From Begonia masoniana (lineage: Eukaryota; Streptophyta; Magnoliopsida; Cucurbitales; Begoniaceae), in NCBI GenBank assembly GCA_022432975.1, contig CM039514.1:10818168-10882167 (forward strand): a stretch of 64,000 bases of DNA, given 5' to 3'. The position numbers and the translations under genes are program-made. Shown here piece by piece: positions 44,431-56,813 of this stretch; positions within the stretch are counted from its first letter, which is position 1; the number at the start of each line of letters is the position of its first letter. Under the pieces are notes generated by a model, which saw only the letters and a list, made by a program, of their open reading frames with translations, ran no database searches and was not told the DNA's origin.

Positions 44431-46651
44431 ATGGGTATTTTTGTACAGACGGAGGAGAGTCAGAGGGCGGCAATGGACGAGCTCCGCCAGGTTCTAGTGG
44501 CCTGCGCAGACCTCAGTCGCCGGAAAGACGAAGATGGAATGAAGGAGATAAGAAATCCCTCTAAACTCATTAGCTTTGATTTGGAGGAGAAGGTAGTCTG
44601 TGTGACTAGCGGTGTTTCGTTCTTAGGCGTCGCCATTATCAACCAGCTCTTGCTTCGCGGCTACTCTGTCCGAATCATCGTCGATAATCCAGGTAACCCA
44701 TTATCTTCCAGATGATTCACTGGTAATCTTTACTTTTCCCAATTCAACTTTACCTTCAAGATTTTGAAACATATTATACGTTTTAATCTGATGATATGAT
44801 GAAGTGGACATGAAGATTGGCGAAACATGCAGTTTCTTGCAATTAAAATGATGATTTAATTAATTTACAATCATTCAGCCACGCCCTCCTTCCTCTAACC
44901 ACAGCTATACGTATGGAATCATTTTGGGCAAGTTGTTGTATTAAGTCATATTCCAAAATTGCAGAGGACATAGAGAAATTGAAGGAGATGAAAAGCAGGG
45001 GGGAGATGAGGACGAGCAATAACAATGGAGTTTCGGCAGTAATGGCCAAGCTTACAGAGATTGACTCCTTGGTGGAGGCTTTCGAGGGCTGTCGAGGCGT
45101 TTTCCATACCTCAGCATTTGTAGACCCTGCTGGCATATCCGGCTATTCTGTATGTATCTTTTTTAACTCCTATGATTCCATCCTTTGACAAATTCGCTTT
45201 GGGTCGGTTCGAAATAGAGCCTAAAAGTTAGGTTGGGTGGGAGTAGTTTGATTGATTTATAATCCTATTTGTCAACTCTTGAGTTTTTGGGATTTTGGTC
45301 AAAAGTTCAATCCAATCGTTTGAATTCAGCTGAGTAGTTTGATTCATTCCATTCCAGTATCACAGATCTAATTGTTTTGACATTTTCTCAGTATTGGTTG
45401 GACTTTTTAAGTAAATGTTTTAAAAATAAATAACACATTCTATGGCCTCAACGTGTAACTTTAATCTTATTGAAGAGTCGAGTTGTAGGTGGTCGTCTGT
45501 AGAATTTCTGAGTGTCCATTGTTTAAATTTCTGAACAAAACCTCTGAGGAGTTCGTCCTCATTAATGAAGGTTGGTTTCTCTTCATTTATTTAGAGGGTG
45601 GAGCCCATAAATGATCATAAATTCGATTGCTAAGTCATGATTCACAACAGTCTGACATTTTCTTCTCTATTTCTACCTACTTCAGTATTCTCTCTTCACT
45701 TTATGAAATTTGATCGTTTGAAAGTCAGATTTTGAGTCAACTTTTAGGGACCTAACCTTGAATCTCCATCAATGGCAAATGGGTTTTGCAGAGATCAATT
45801 GGCGAAATAGAAGTTTCTGCAACTGAGAACGTGCTGGAAGCATGTGCAAGGACTTCCTCTTTACGCCGCTGTGTGCTCACCTCCTCACTGTTGGCCTGCA
45901 TTTGGAGAGACCATTCCAAAGGTGAAATCTCTACTCTTATTGATCATCAAACCTGGAGCAATGAATCAATCTGCATTCAAAAAAAGGTACTTTCTTTTAA
46001 ATTGTACTCTAAATTCTTAATTTCCAAAATAGGAGGAATTACTTGAAGACTTGATGATCAAATAATATCTTTTTGAATTGCAGCTCTGGTATGCTTTGGC
46101 CAAACTAAGAGCAGAAAAAGCTGCTTGGAGATTAGCCAACGAAAGACGTATAAAATTATCAACAATCTGCCCAGGTCTCATAACTGGCCAGGATTACTTT
46201 AACAGAAATCCAACACCAACAATTGCATATCTCAAAGGTACAACCTCAAATACTATTCATTAATTGTAATATCAAGGAACATACTATACTAACAAGATTT
46301 CAGATATCTAAGTGACATCTGATTATATCACAAATTGCAGGTGCTCAAGAGATGTATGAGAGTGGTTTGCTAGCAGCAGTTGATGTTGTAAGACTGGCTA
46401 AAGCACACGTCTCGGTATTTGAAGCTATGAAAGAGAACACTTTCGGCAGATACTTGTGTTTTGATCACATAGTTTGCACAGAAAATGAAGCAGAGAAGCT
46501 GGCTAAAGAGACGAGCGTGTCCGTTGACAAAATTTGCCAAAATTCAACAGAAAATTCAACAACTAAGTTTCAATTATCAAACAGAAAGCTTTTAGGTATA
46601 ATGTCAGGAAATCTTCGTTGCTGCTACAACGAAAATCAGATCCCAATTTGA
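44431..46651 (+). CDS. NAD(P)-binding Rossmann-fold reductase, cinnamoyl-CoA reductase-like (SNL6-like)
   Basis: A five-exon gene with consistent phases: 44431-44692, 44965-45149, 45792-45986, 46084-46237 and 46341-46651, all with GT..AG introns. It encodes 368 residues without internal stops. The cofactor motif is TSGVSFLG (residues 59-66), followed by LLLRGYSVRIIVDNPEDIEKL; then GCRGVFHTSAFVDPAG, CVLTSSLLACIW (catalytic Ser/Thr region, 176-187) and the SDR-type Y217-x3-K221 in LWYALAK. The C-terminal half has ICPGLITG, YLKGAQEMYESGLLA and GRYLCF. The family belongs to extended short-chain reductases related to cinnamoyl-CoA and dihydroflavonol reductases. The canonical NWYCYGK motif of lignin CCRs is replaced by LWYALAK, so the substrate is unknown. 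The length and the start MGIF fit the SNL6-like branch. It is the only complete non-transposon gene in the window. Confidence 0.93.
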
Positions 46652-47646
46652 GTCAATTTTTTGGGCATCTATCGGTAGAGTTTGGTTATATAAAAATATA
46701 ACATATACACATGTAAACTCAGCTTGCTACCATCAAAATGCATAGCTGTAAAATAATTATGCAACACAATGAAATTTGACAGAATGAAGTCCAATTATTC
46801 TCTTTGTCATCTCCTCCCTGTTGAATATTTCATCGACAATTCTAGATAGTGTTTGAACGTGAGAAAATATGTCCATAAAATTAGGCAGGCTAGACATATA
46901 TCATTGGAAGTTGAAGTATTGTGCAACACATAATTATTTCAAGAAATGACAGGGCTATATTAATCTCTAAGCATATGCGAATTCATCAGCTCGAGAATAC
47001 TAAAAATTTTGCAACAATGATGAATGACCTACTCCCAAGGTTAGGGACAAATCAACAGAAGTTTTAAAGAAAAAAGGTATCATTTTCTATGAAACCCATT
47101 GCCAGGTATCATTGTTATGTACTTTAACTAAAAAAAAAGCCAGTGAAAAAGACGCTTTCATTACCTTACCGATTAAAATTTCGATTACTCTTCCTTAAAA
47201 GCATCATTACCTTACCGTTGAATCACCACAGTAAGTCTTAAGAAATAAACGGATATCACTGCTCTCAAATGTAGAAAAATGAATGACTAAATGGAAATAT
47301 TAGAAAACACATGAATCCATGGCAATGCCAGAAGACGCTACGAATCAATAAAAATGAACAGAAGAAGATTTCATTTTGATTCGTAGAGTTCTGGAAAATA
47401 AAGGCGCCTACAGAGTAATCAACACTAGCACCATGGCAACTTAATCAAGTAAATTAGTACACAAATCAAACGCAATATATAATTAGGTTCCAACCGAAAT
47501 CGCTCGAAAGTTCAAGTAGCGTGTTTCCAAGAGAAGAAATGGAATGAGAGCCACATAAAAAAAACAAAACGATTAGAAAAACATTTGAGCGGTTGAAGAG
47601 GCTCAGAGTGTTGCTGTAAGCGTTCAAAGAAGAGCAAAAGCCCTTC
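46652..47646. other. 3' flank of the reductase gene, otherwise unassigned
   Basis: AT-rich; includes the likely 3' UTR of the reductase gene (to about 46760). No recognised frame, RNA gene or repeat beyond a short duplication of CATTACCTTACCG (47160 and 47205). Confidence 0.45.
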
Positions 47647-47691
47647 TCATACAAGAGGTGTCAGAATTAAAGCACACTTCATCTTCGCCAT
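47647..47691 (-). other. candidate micro-ORF or first exon, minus strand
   Basis: Minus-strand ATG at 47691 opens MAKMKCALILTPLV then stop. A GT donor-like CTT|GTATGA overlaps its end, so it may instead be a first coding exon. It lies about 140 bases downstream of a TATA-like element with an AAACCCTAG-containing leader between them. No homologue is recognised. Confidence 0.3.
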
Positions 47692-47819
47692 TGTACAAAG
47701 AAACTGAAAAAAAAATCAAAATAATACTAATAGAGAGCAAGAGAAGAAGAAGGCCCCAGATGACAACAAACTGAAACTAGGGTTTGCGTTCTACCAAGAC
47801 GACAGTCGAGAACGATATG

Positions 47820-47950
47820 GTGTTGATAGGCCTATATTTATATAAACGATTGCTGACAGAGTTCCCTTTAAAAGCCCAGTATATAGTTCTTGAGATCACA
47901 TGGTCCGGGCTGGATCTTCCATGGGCTGGGCTTTTAGCTCGTTACATGTA
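47820..47950 (-). promoter_or_regulatory. minus-strand promoter with TATA and TGGGCY/AGCCCA elements
   Basis: On the minus strand AGCCCAGCCCATGG and a further TGGGCTTTTAAAGG precede TATATAAATATAGG (plus 47829-47843). The leader carries AAACCCTAG. Site-II-like AGCCCA elements plus a telo-box-like AAACCCTA are hallmarks of plant promoters for translation-related and other housekeeping genes. The transcript would run toward 47000, where I could not identify a protein. Confidence 0.5.
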
Positions 47951-48608
47951 GATGTGCAGCTTAGAGAAGAGGAGGTGAATGAGCGAAAGGCTCTTTGTCG
48001 TGATCCACGTTGTTTTCCTCTATGTTATTTTCTCTCTTTGCTCTACAAATTTGTTTTACTTGTTCCGTAATTTTTTCTTGGCTAAAATACAATTTGGCCC
48101 CTACAACTAGGTGAAATAGACAATTTACACCGTAAACTTGGATAATAGGCAAAAACAACCATAATGTATTGATAATGGACAATATGACCCATATCGTCAT
48201 ATTTTCCGTTAAAATAGCACATTTTCGTCACATGCCTTATTTTACTTCCAAAAATACTTTCTCTCTTTCTCTCTCCTACCTTCGCTCTCTTCCAATTCCT
48301 CCATTGTTTTATAGGAAAAAAAGCTTCATTACTGAAGAGAATTTCTGTTTTTTTTTTGTCATTTACCTACAACCGCTTAACAAACATTTAATCTTGTCTT
48401 TGAAAAAGTCCAGAAATCACCAATCCAATGGTCGTAATAAAACTCGTAGTAAATGAACCATCCGAAAAACGCAAAAGAAGGCAACTCTTCCCCACACCTG
48501 CAAACAAGAAGCAAGAGAGAGATTATGAACAAGAACCTGGCACGAAACCATGATAATTTCTCGCAAATTGCGCAATTCTACAGAGCCACGAGATCATTTC
48601 AATTGAGG
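47951..48608. other. unassigned, with one MITE-like end
   Basis: GGCTAAAATACAATTTGGCCCCT at 48081-48103 resembles the terminus of a common plant TIR element, but no matching opposite end was found. The rest, including a T-run near 48350, is unassigned; it would be intron 1 of the Rab fragment if that gene were whole. Confidence 0.4.
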
Positions 48609-48630
48609 GAAGAAGAACAAACTCACGTAC

Positions 48631-48691
48631 CACTGTCGCCGATCAAGAGTAGCTTTATGAGGTAATCATAATCGGCTTGAGCTTTTACCAT
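48631..48691 (-). pseudogene. exon 1 of a RabE/Rab8-type small GTPase, orphan fragment
   Basis: Minus-strand ATG at 48691 reads MVKAQADYDYLIKLLLIGDS plus the first base of the next Gly codon, then GTACGT as splice donor. This is the N-terminal exon of plant RabE (Rab8-like) GTPases, which breaks inside the P-loop GDSGVGKS at just this point. No exon 2 (the VGKSCLL continuation) was found down to 47700. The gene therefore appears truncated, captured or rearranged; an exon 2 beyond a very long intron cannot be excluded. Confidence 0.75.
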
Positions 48692-48835
48692 TTGAATTTC
48701 GAAAAATAGTGCCTCGAGACTAGTCCTTCGCACTTTCCTCTGGGTATATGTGGCACACATTCTCATCAGGTCTGGGCATATGCAAGTTCTTCTCTTTGGC
48801 ATATGGCTCAGGACCGAGCATCCATACTTGGTATT

Positions 48836-51488
48836 TGTAACACCCGGCATTTTGGCCGTGTAATAATCTGTTGAATTATTGTATGGATTTAAATTGCCAT
48901 AAATACGATAACAATTTCATTGTAAAATGTTGGAGCATTTAGTGTGGGGAGAACCTAACTAATGTGTAACTAACAAAACACTAAGTTTGAAATGCATGGA
49001 ATGGCAAATTGGAGAGAAATTATGGTTGGTGGGAGATAGCCAATGGATAGCTGACACATGGTAGCTTGTTGAGGAAGTTAAGTTCCTCCTCCTACGTGAA
49101 ACCCTTTTCATTTCACTTCTCTGCTCTCTCTCCATTCTCTTCTCGACATTCTCTCTTCCAGTCGACAATCAGCCATCGAAGCTACTTCGATCTCCTCGGC
49201 TCCTTTCTATTTTTCTACTAGGGTAAGCATCTTTTAAATGCTAACAAGTTTGGACAAGTTTAAAGTGAGTTTTGGTTGGAGTGAAGGATTGTGATACTTT
49301 GGTAAAACTCACTGTTGTTGGATGAAAACACACCGATTTGTTTTCTAAAGGTTTGAATGAGTTGGAACAAATTCTTCTAACTTATTTGTTAGCATTTGCA
49401 GCTTGTTTATTTTCTGAACGTGCATGTACAGGTTCGAGCATTTCCGAGACGTTCAGGACTATCAACTCTGCAGCAACAGTAAGTTCATATCCGTAGGCTG
49501 GCCCTTAAGGCCCTACATCTCGGAGGTACTAGGTTTTACATTTTGTTGGCTGGTTTCGGGTAGAAGGGTTAGAGTTAAGTTCTGTGGTTTCTGTTCAGGT
49601 TTCTGTTGTTTTATCTTCTTGTTCTCTGCTGTATCAACTGTAAGCACTGTAAATGTCCATGCATACACGATTTTCTGAAAGTTCATGCAAAACTGTTTTC
49701 TAAACACGGTTTTGAAGTTAAGCAAGATAAAATCTGACTGAAATGTACCAGTTAAGTGCGGGATGGGGACTGGCCTCCAGATCTGTTTCTGTACTGTACT
49801 GTATTACTGTTTGTGCCTGATAGTGCACCCACTGTTCGCCAGTTCCCCTATAAGCCCCACTTATACCCCTCTGCCACTGAAACGTAATGTTCTGTACTGT
49901 CACTGTATTCTGAAAACTGCATGCATAGCATTTTGCATCACTGCATACATATATATGATCTTACTGAGTTTTAGACTCATAGGTGAACTCCCCGATGTAG
50001 GTACTGAACCCAAAAATGAGGACTTTGTGCCTCAGTCTGATGAATAGGTGGCTGGTGGATCGAGCTCATGGGGGTTTGGTTGCTGCAGTCAGACAAATTC
50101 TGACCCGAGGTTTAAGTTTTCTGTAATGTCTATATCTGTAAAGTCTTCTGGAAGTTCTGGTTGTGTTGTAAAATTTTGTAAAAACTCTTCTTTTGGTAGA
50201 TTCTGCAATTGCATGTTAGGTTCTATACTGATTCAGAGGTTTTACTTTTAGAACAATGTACAAGTTCTGATGTCTCAGCTTTAGAAATCACTGTATTTGA
50301 CAGTTGAACTCATGTCCTGAATGTTCTGAACTGTTTTAGAATATTTTCCTGTTTTAAGGTTTGCATGGATGGTCTCGAATTCTAGAGCTATCCATGCAGT
50401 CTGTCTTTCTTAAATCTGTCAGTTGAAATCTATCATCTGCAAAGTGTGTTTCAAAAATCTTGTTTTGAATCGGGTTTTGAAGGTTTGAAACCCTTATGCC
50501 CTCTGTTTTGATGCTCCCTGCCCGTATGTCTTTCTGTTAAAAGTTGTCAAACTCTGCCCCTTTTAGACTATATCATCCGATCACATCCACTGCTGTTTAA
50601 GTGTATATCCACCGGTGACGTCATCCACCTTCACCGCCCAGTTCAATTATCTCATCCGATGACGTCTTCATCTCATCCGGTGTTGCCTGTTGTCTGTATC
50701 TTCCGGTTGACGTCATCCATCTTCCGGCTGACATCATCACCTCATCTGATCTCATCTGCTGTCTGTATCTTTCGGTTGACGTCATCCATCTTTCGGCTGA
50801 CGTCATCACCTCATCCGTGATGTCACCTATCTTCCGGCTGACGTCACCACCTCTTCCGCCCAGTTTTACTCAGCCTCTTCCGCTGAATACTGTTCGTCTT
50901 TTGTCGTATCTGAATCCACCAATAGCTTTAATCTTCTGCCTGACGTCATCCTTATTTCTGTCTTTGCAAATGCATCTTCCACCTGACGTCAGCTCACATC
51001 TTCCGCCCAATAGTATTTTATTGGTTTTTAAACTAAGTCTTCCGCCTACGTCTTCCTGTTTTATTCTGTTTCTATGTTTTATCGCTCATTTCTGTTTTCT
51101 GTTTTTACCCTTTTCTCTTCTATTATTCATCCCCGATTGTCTATGGTTTCTGTTATACACTGTAGCCTTCCACAGTATGTTTCTTCTCCAGTTTAAGATT
51201 CTCTTTAATATCTCTGTCTTCCTGTTTTCCTTCTGTCACTTTGTTGTATTCTGATTCCTAATTGTTCTCCGTCTACATTCCTGCATTTCGGTTTTCTTCT
51301 GCCATCCTTCATTGAAACCCGTTTTGCTTTCAAACCAGAGAATATCTTCTCTCCCTCTGTGTATAGTTTTGTAAATGTTCAGTCTGTTTTGATAAACAAA
51401 AAAAAAATAGTCACCGTTTTTCGTTAAATGTCCGGTGTGACGGCTTGGCTCTCGAATTTCGATCGGGATCCGGTTCCGGGCTGTCACA
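48836..51488 (+). mobile_element. solo LTR (2653 bp), TSD GTATT
   Basis: Begins TGTAACACCCGGC, ends GGGCTGTCACA, and is flanked by GTATT at 48831-48835 and 51489-51493. Inside: a pyrimidine-rich leader with donor-like GG|GTAAGC at 49223; a 47-nt exon-like block at 49432-49478 between TACAG and GTAAGT; GGCCCTTAAGGCCCTACATC at about 49500-49518; and GATGTAG followed by a 47-nt acidic frame (50001-50047). An array with seven TGACGTCA sites lies at 50610-50990. It inserted next to a TGGTATTAGAGCC-like word. Confidence 0.95.
50600..51010 (+). repeat. TGACGTCA-rich imperfect repeat array
   Basis: Seven exact TGACGTCA sites plus near matches (TGACATCA, TGACGTCT) in about 400 bp, mostly within (C/T)TTCCGGCTGACGTCATC-like units. 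This is the same core unit as in the LTR at 3769, though the surrounding LTR sequence is otherwise different. Confidence 0.9.
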
Positions 51489-51493
51489 GTATT

Positions 51494-52184
51494 AGAGCCC
51501 CCGTGAAGAGTGATCCTCAACATTTTAATCGTTTTTGATTGAGTGTTCAACCCAAAATCATACTTGCAATTTATGTATGCCATAAAATATAACTTTGACA
51601 TTGGTCTTTGAAGGAACAATGTACATACCAGTAACATAAACCCTACACAGATTATATTTATATGTACTTGTAGGTAATATATGTCTTAATGCAATGGATA
51701 AGTGAAATTTTATTTTGGGCAAAATTTAAAAATATTTATGACTTATTGTTTAGAACTTTCCAAAATATATCAAATTTATTCTAAATTCATAAGCAATAGT
51801 ACATTAAAGTATACAAAAGTATGCCAAATTCAAACCCAAAAATCCATTAAGCGAAAGTACGTTCACCTCCAGCAGCTATTTGAGACCAACATTGTGCAAT
51901 GTTCTGTAATTTCTCAATTTGTTTCTTGATTGTAGGACACAAAAACCCTTAACATGTTAACATTTTTTGGTGTCTCTTCACTATTTGAGACATCAAACTC
52001 TTTTGAACCATTTCCACCATCGTCAAAATTAGCTTATCTCTGGCCAATGAGATCAACACATGGAAAGATTCACTTAAACTATGGAGTATTATCTCACGAT
52101 TTGGTATATAACTGAATGCATGTCTTGACCAATATTTGAAAGGAATTGCTCACAATTAACTATTCCCTAACTCAAGTTGTTTGA
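51494..52184. other. unassigned AT-rich sequence
   Basis: No frame or repeat end supported. The region around 51880-52050 hints at a decayed retroelement on the minus strand, but no motif is clear. Confidence 0.35.
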
Positions 52185-52199
52185 AAACTTGTAACGTAT

Positions 52200-52232
<33 letters not shown>

Positions 52233-53249
52233 GTTACCTTCATAACTTTCAATAAAACATGATCAAATCTTATATTTTGAAAACCGTTAACGTAGCGGAA
52301 ATCTTTTTCTTTACTTAAATAAATCCGAATGTTAATGTCATTTTAAAAGATTTTTAACTTTTTATACAAAAATTCAAACATATATAAAAATGTTAATTGA
52401 TATAACTAATATTTCTATATATTATAATACCATAGATCTGTTTACCAAAATAACTGATGTCTCTGTATTAGTTTACAAAAATTCATTTTTACATGTTACA
52501 TAAAACATTAGTTAAATATCCATACTTCCATGTACCTCCCATCAATCCAGCATCTTCTTGTGAACCTCATCCCACTAATCATGATAGTCGTAACAATACA
52601 AATATGACTCTACTGAATTACCTCATCAACCTCCCCTTTAATCAGGTTAACTTTAAGGAATATCATCATTATGAAATTTACATACATCACGAGATTCATC
52701 TATGAGCCTATTACTCAGTAAATAATATGTAACAATAAATGTAAACATAATGCATCATTACTTTACTTAAACACAAACATTATGCAACGTATCATATGAG
52801 TTTCGTGAAAAATATAATTGTTCATGTAATTCAGTTTCATTTTTTGTTTCTACTTGACCATTCGATCGTAAGTGCAACCATTAGAAGGGAGTAAACATCA
52901 TTTGGTCCATTTTACAGGACAACTTAACTCGAGTTCGGGGAATGAGCGGACATCTCTCGGGACAATCCAACTCAACCCCATCCACAATTACCTGTTTCAT
53001 ATTTTATTACTATTTCAATCTTTTTTAATGAAAACATATGCTTTAAAACATTTTCTTTTCCTCTTTCAAAACATGATTCATGATGCATGAACTGCTCATG
53101 TACATACTTGACTCAAATAAAACATGCAATATAATAACGTGTGTAAAAACAATTCGCAATTCATATTAAATATTACAATACTATTACCATTTATCATAGC
53201 ATGTCTTAGAATTTTAAATAGAGACTTTCACAGTATACACCACCACACC

Positions 53250-55307
53250 TGTAACACCCGGTTCTATCGAACCAGCTCTTTTATTATTAATGGCATACAC
53301 TTTATTAGTCAATAATTTAAGTAGGGTTATTGAATGATTAGACTAGACAAGGGCATTAGAGTAAATTACATTTTTAAAAGTGGATAACGTATTTAAGGAA
53401 AGAGGGATTGAGTTTAATGCACTGTAGCCGCCACCATTTCATACATTTCTCTTCGGGTTTTCAGCTCAAGCAGCCGAGCTCTCTAGGCGATTTTTCTCGC
53501 CCGATTCTCCTTCGACTTAAGTAAGTTTTCCTCATTTCTCTTATGATATAGTGGTTAAATACCTGAAGGAGTACAATGTGAGGATTTTGAGGATGCTGAG
53601 ATTGAGCGTAGATTCGGGTTTTAGTGATAAAGGGGGAATGCTCGGGTAGTAGAGTTTCTAACTGGATTCCTCGAACCATTGTTTTATTCTTGCTGAGGTT
53701 TAGTGAAGTTTTGATTTATATTCTGTTATGAACTTAGGTGAGCAGATTTCTGAAGTAGCTAGCGACCAGACAATTTCCAGAAGCCAGGTAAGTAAAGTAT
53801 GCATGTGCCTTCAGGCCTACATCACAAAACAGTAGGGTTATGTATCTTGTGAATGATTTTGTATGTCATGCATCATGTTTTTTTAAAAGATTACGAAAAT
53901 GAATTTCCATGTAAGGATGGTAAGGCATGAACTGAATGTGAAATACAAACTATTAAGGGAACTAATCCACCCCTTAACTTATGAAGGGATTTATAACATT
54001 GGGAGGATTGATCCCACTCCCAAGGGAACAGAGGGATCAGATCAGCTATTAAGGGAATTCATCCGCCCCTTAATCGAGTAGAGGATGTATAACATTGGGA
54101 AAATTGATCCACTTTCCAAGGGAATCGAGGGATCATATCAGCTTATGAATGAACGTGAATGCAACTGAGATGAGAAAGTAGAAATTGCATGTTTAGGAAT
54201 TTATGTTTCAGCATTTCATTTCATTACTGCTTTACTTACTTAGCATTAGGCTAATAGATGAGTTTTGTGATGTAGGTGTTGAGGATACTACAGGTGAATT
54301 CTCTGAGTTGGTTAAGGACTAGGCAGGTTGGAGGGGTGCAATCAGGCATCGATCTGGCATCTGATGGAGCGGTTTAGTTGGTGTCAGTGGTTGTGAAGGT
54401 TTAGTGGACAATGATTTCAATTTGAGTATGTTAAACTTTCTGATGATAGAAGTTGCTTTGATGTTTTCAAAAAGTACTTTGAGACTTTTCTGATAATAGT
54501 ATTCCGTTGGTTTATAACACTGGATTATACTGGACTTGAGTAATGCAATGATTTGAATTGTTTTTGAATGGTTGTGGTGAAATAAGTAAATTCTTTTATG
54601 TACTTAGAGTTGTGCTTGCATAGCAAGAAATAGTTGAAATGTCACTCTGTTTTCTATCGGAAGATGTCTTCAGAAAAGCCATCGGATGATGTAGGTTTAA
54701 TTCTATCGGAAGATGTTTTCAGAAAAGCCATCGGATGATGTAGGTTTAATTCTATCGGAAGATGTCTTCAGAAAAGCCATCGGATGATGTAGGTTTAATT
54801 CTATCGGAAGATGTAGATTTTGCGCTACCGGTATGAGTGAGTATTATGCTTGTCGTTTTGCGATCGGTTGATGTTGGATAATTGATTTATCCGGCTGACG
54901 TCATCGGTAGATGCAGTCCACCGAGAGGTGTCTTTTGTTTCCAACTCTTCTGATCCACGTCATCGGTAGAAGCCTTCTATTTGCTGTTTCTGCTTCTTTC
55001 GTTGACTTTATCCATCGGCAGATGCGTTTGACTTCTGCGACTTCCCAAGTGTTTCACGATTTAAACCTCTATTTCTTTTTAGCCGTTTATCTCTTACATT
55101 TCAAACAATGTTCATAGTTTTGTTTAACTCTATTGTTGTCCAAAAGATTTCCGCTGCAAGTTTTAAATGTTTTGAGACTTTAGCTTATGTCAAATGTTGA
55201 ATGTTGAGCAAAGTTTAAAAAAAAATAATAATAATACAGTTGAGATTTCTTAGTCATGTACGAACTTTTGTGTAACGAACCGGGTTCAGATAACTTGGGG
55301 CGTTACA
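53250..55307 (+). mobile_element. solo LTR (2058 bp), TSD ACACC
   Basis: Begins TGTAACACCCGG, ends TTGGGGCGTTACA, and is flanked by ACACC at 53245-53249 and 55308-55312. Inside: donor-like TTAA|GTAAGT at 53521; a 50-nt exon-like block at 53738-53787 between CTTAG and GTAAGT; TTCAGGCCTACATC near 53810-53822; a repeated block with GGGATTTATAACATTGGGA (about 53950-54150); and GATGTAG plus a 47-nt acidic frame at 54276-54322. A 49-bp tandem repeat lies at 54653-54820, and CCGGCTGACGTCATCGGTAG near 54890. Same family as the minus-oriented solo LTR at 14931-16916. Confidence 0.95.
54653..54820 (+). repeat. 49-bp tandem repeat, about 3.4 copies
   Basis: Units start TCTATCGGAAGATGTYTTCA and end GATGATGTAGGTTTAAT, nearly identical to each other. 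Confidence 0.92.
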
Positions 55308-55545
55308 ACACCATTCTCAACAATCAAAACAAAATATTTATCAAATAAACAATTCTAGTTGTCACCATATTTTCCATGCAATCATTTCAACCGAGCATCC
55401 CTTAATGTATGTTCAAAAGCCATACGCATACTACTTATCTTGGTTTCTTGGCACAATTAAATCACTTATTCAATAATCCTTGAAGGTTGGTAAACCTTGA
55501 AGGAGTGCCAAGTGAGAGCTTTTCTCTACGTAAAACTTCCTCTTT

Positions 55546-56799
55546 TGACATGCCTCAGGATGCATTTTAAAAGAAAATTAATAGAATCCCGTGCCTTATC
55601 TAAATTCTCTATTTATTACGTGTTTTTATTTTTGTAGGAAAATTTGTGAAGAAGGATTGCATTTGGATCGCTTGGAGGAGTCATTACTTTGCCCTATGGG
55701 AATTTGTCTTCCTGGGCCCTATTTATGTAATTTTTATTTCGAACTTATTTGGCATACATTCGCCTTTATTGTAAGGATTTTATAATTGCATTTCATGCAT
55801 TAGATTGTGTGGTTAGGACTAGATGTATGGTGGTGGATTTGGGTTTAAGGAAGTTCAACAAAATATTCAAAGGAAAAGACCCTACAATAAATGGAGCCCA
55901 ATGGAAGCCTTGGCCCAAAGAAGAGCCCACAAAAAAGGTATAATTTTGCAAGTACAAGAGTTAGTGGCAACATGGATTGATGATGTGGCAAGATTCCCTC
56001 CATTGATCCATTTAGGCATGACATTCATCTCCTCCATAGGATGTGTGCTTATTTGCCTTGATCTTGGCCATCCATCCTTTTTCATCCAAGGGCCACCATT
56101 CATTCATCCTTATGGAAACCCTAATCATCCACCCTAGGATTTCTATTTAAGCATAGGATTGGTGTTTGTAAACAACTTTTGCCCAAATCAATACACTACT
56201 ATTTCTCTATTCTCTCAAGGTTTTCCTTAGAGTTTTTCCTTGGTTCTTTGAACCAAGAGGAGTTAGCCTCCATTGCTAACCTAGCTTGGGTTGCTAGGTT
56301 AGCTCTTATCCATTCCCTCATCTTCTCCATTGGGAGTTGAAACGAGGACGAAAATTCCCGGCCTACGGTGGTCGTTTTCCTCACGAAAAACGTGAATCCG
56401 GGAGCTTAAACCGTAAGCTCGCTCCTCGGATCCGACAAGGGTATATTTTACTTTTTATTGCCTACACTTTGCACACCATTTCACTTCTACATTTCGGTTC
56501 CACCATAGCACCCACTCTCACCTTTAAATTCCTTGTTATTTCCTTATTTCTTGCTTTATATTTTCTCTTGTCCCTAACATCTAATTTCATCTTGTTCTCT
56601 TAATTTCTTGCACATTTCATTCTCTCTAACTCCATATATATTTCGGCCATACTACTAATTAGCTTCCTTGTTTATTTAATGCATTTAGTTTAGTATTTTA
56701 TTTCATTAAATCATATATCGCACACTTTCACACAATCGAGCACAAACCTAGCAATTTGTGGGTTGTACACGGGCCCCTTGCCTAAGGGACCCCGTGTCA
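55546..56799 (+). repeat. 5' LTR of the gag-protease element
   Basis: 1254 bp, starting TGACATGCCTCAGG and ending GGACCCCGTGTCA. Frames of about 60-100 codons in it (for example 55823-56137) repeat in the 3' LTR and show no recognised domain. Confidence 0.95.
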
Positions 56800-56801
56800 A
56801 G

Positions 56802-56813
56802 TGGTATCAGAGC
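56802..56813 (+). promoter_or_regulatory. PBS of the gag-protease element
   Basis: TGGTATCAGAGC, two bases after the LTR end; tRNA-iMet type. Confidence 0.92.

Noticed and set aside
50817..51254. 145-codon hydrophobic frame
   Set aside because: Composition reflects the TTCT/TGACGTCA-rich LTR sequence; no conserved motif, not a membrane protein call.
55823..56137. 104-codon frame repeated at 61038-61352
   Set aside because: Present only because the two LTRs are nearly identical; no domain and no start context for translation.
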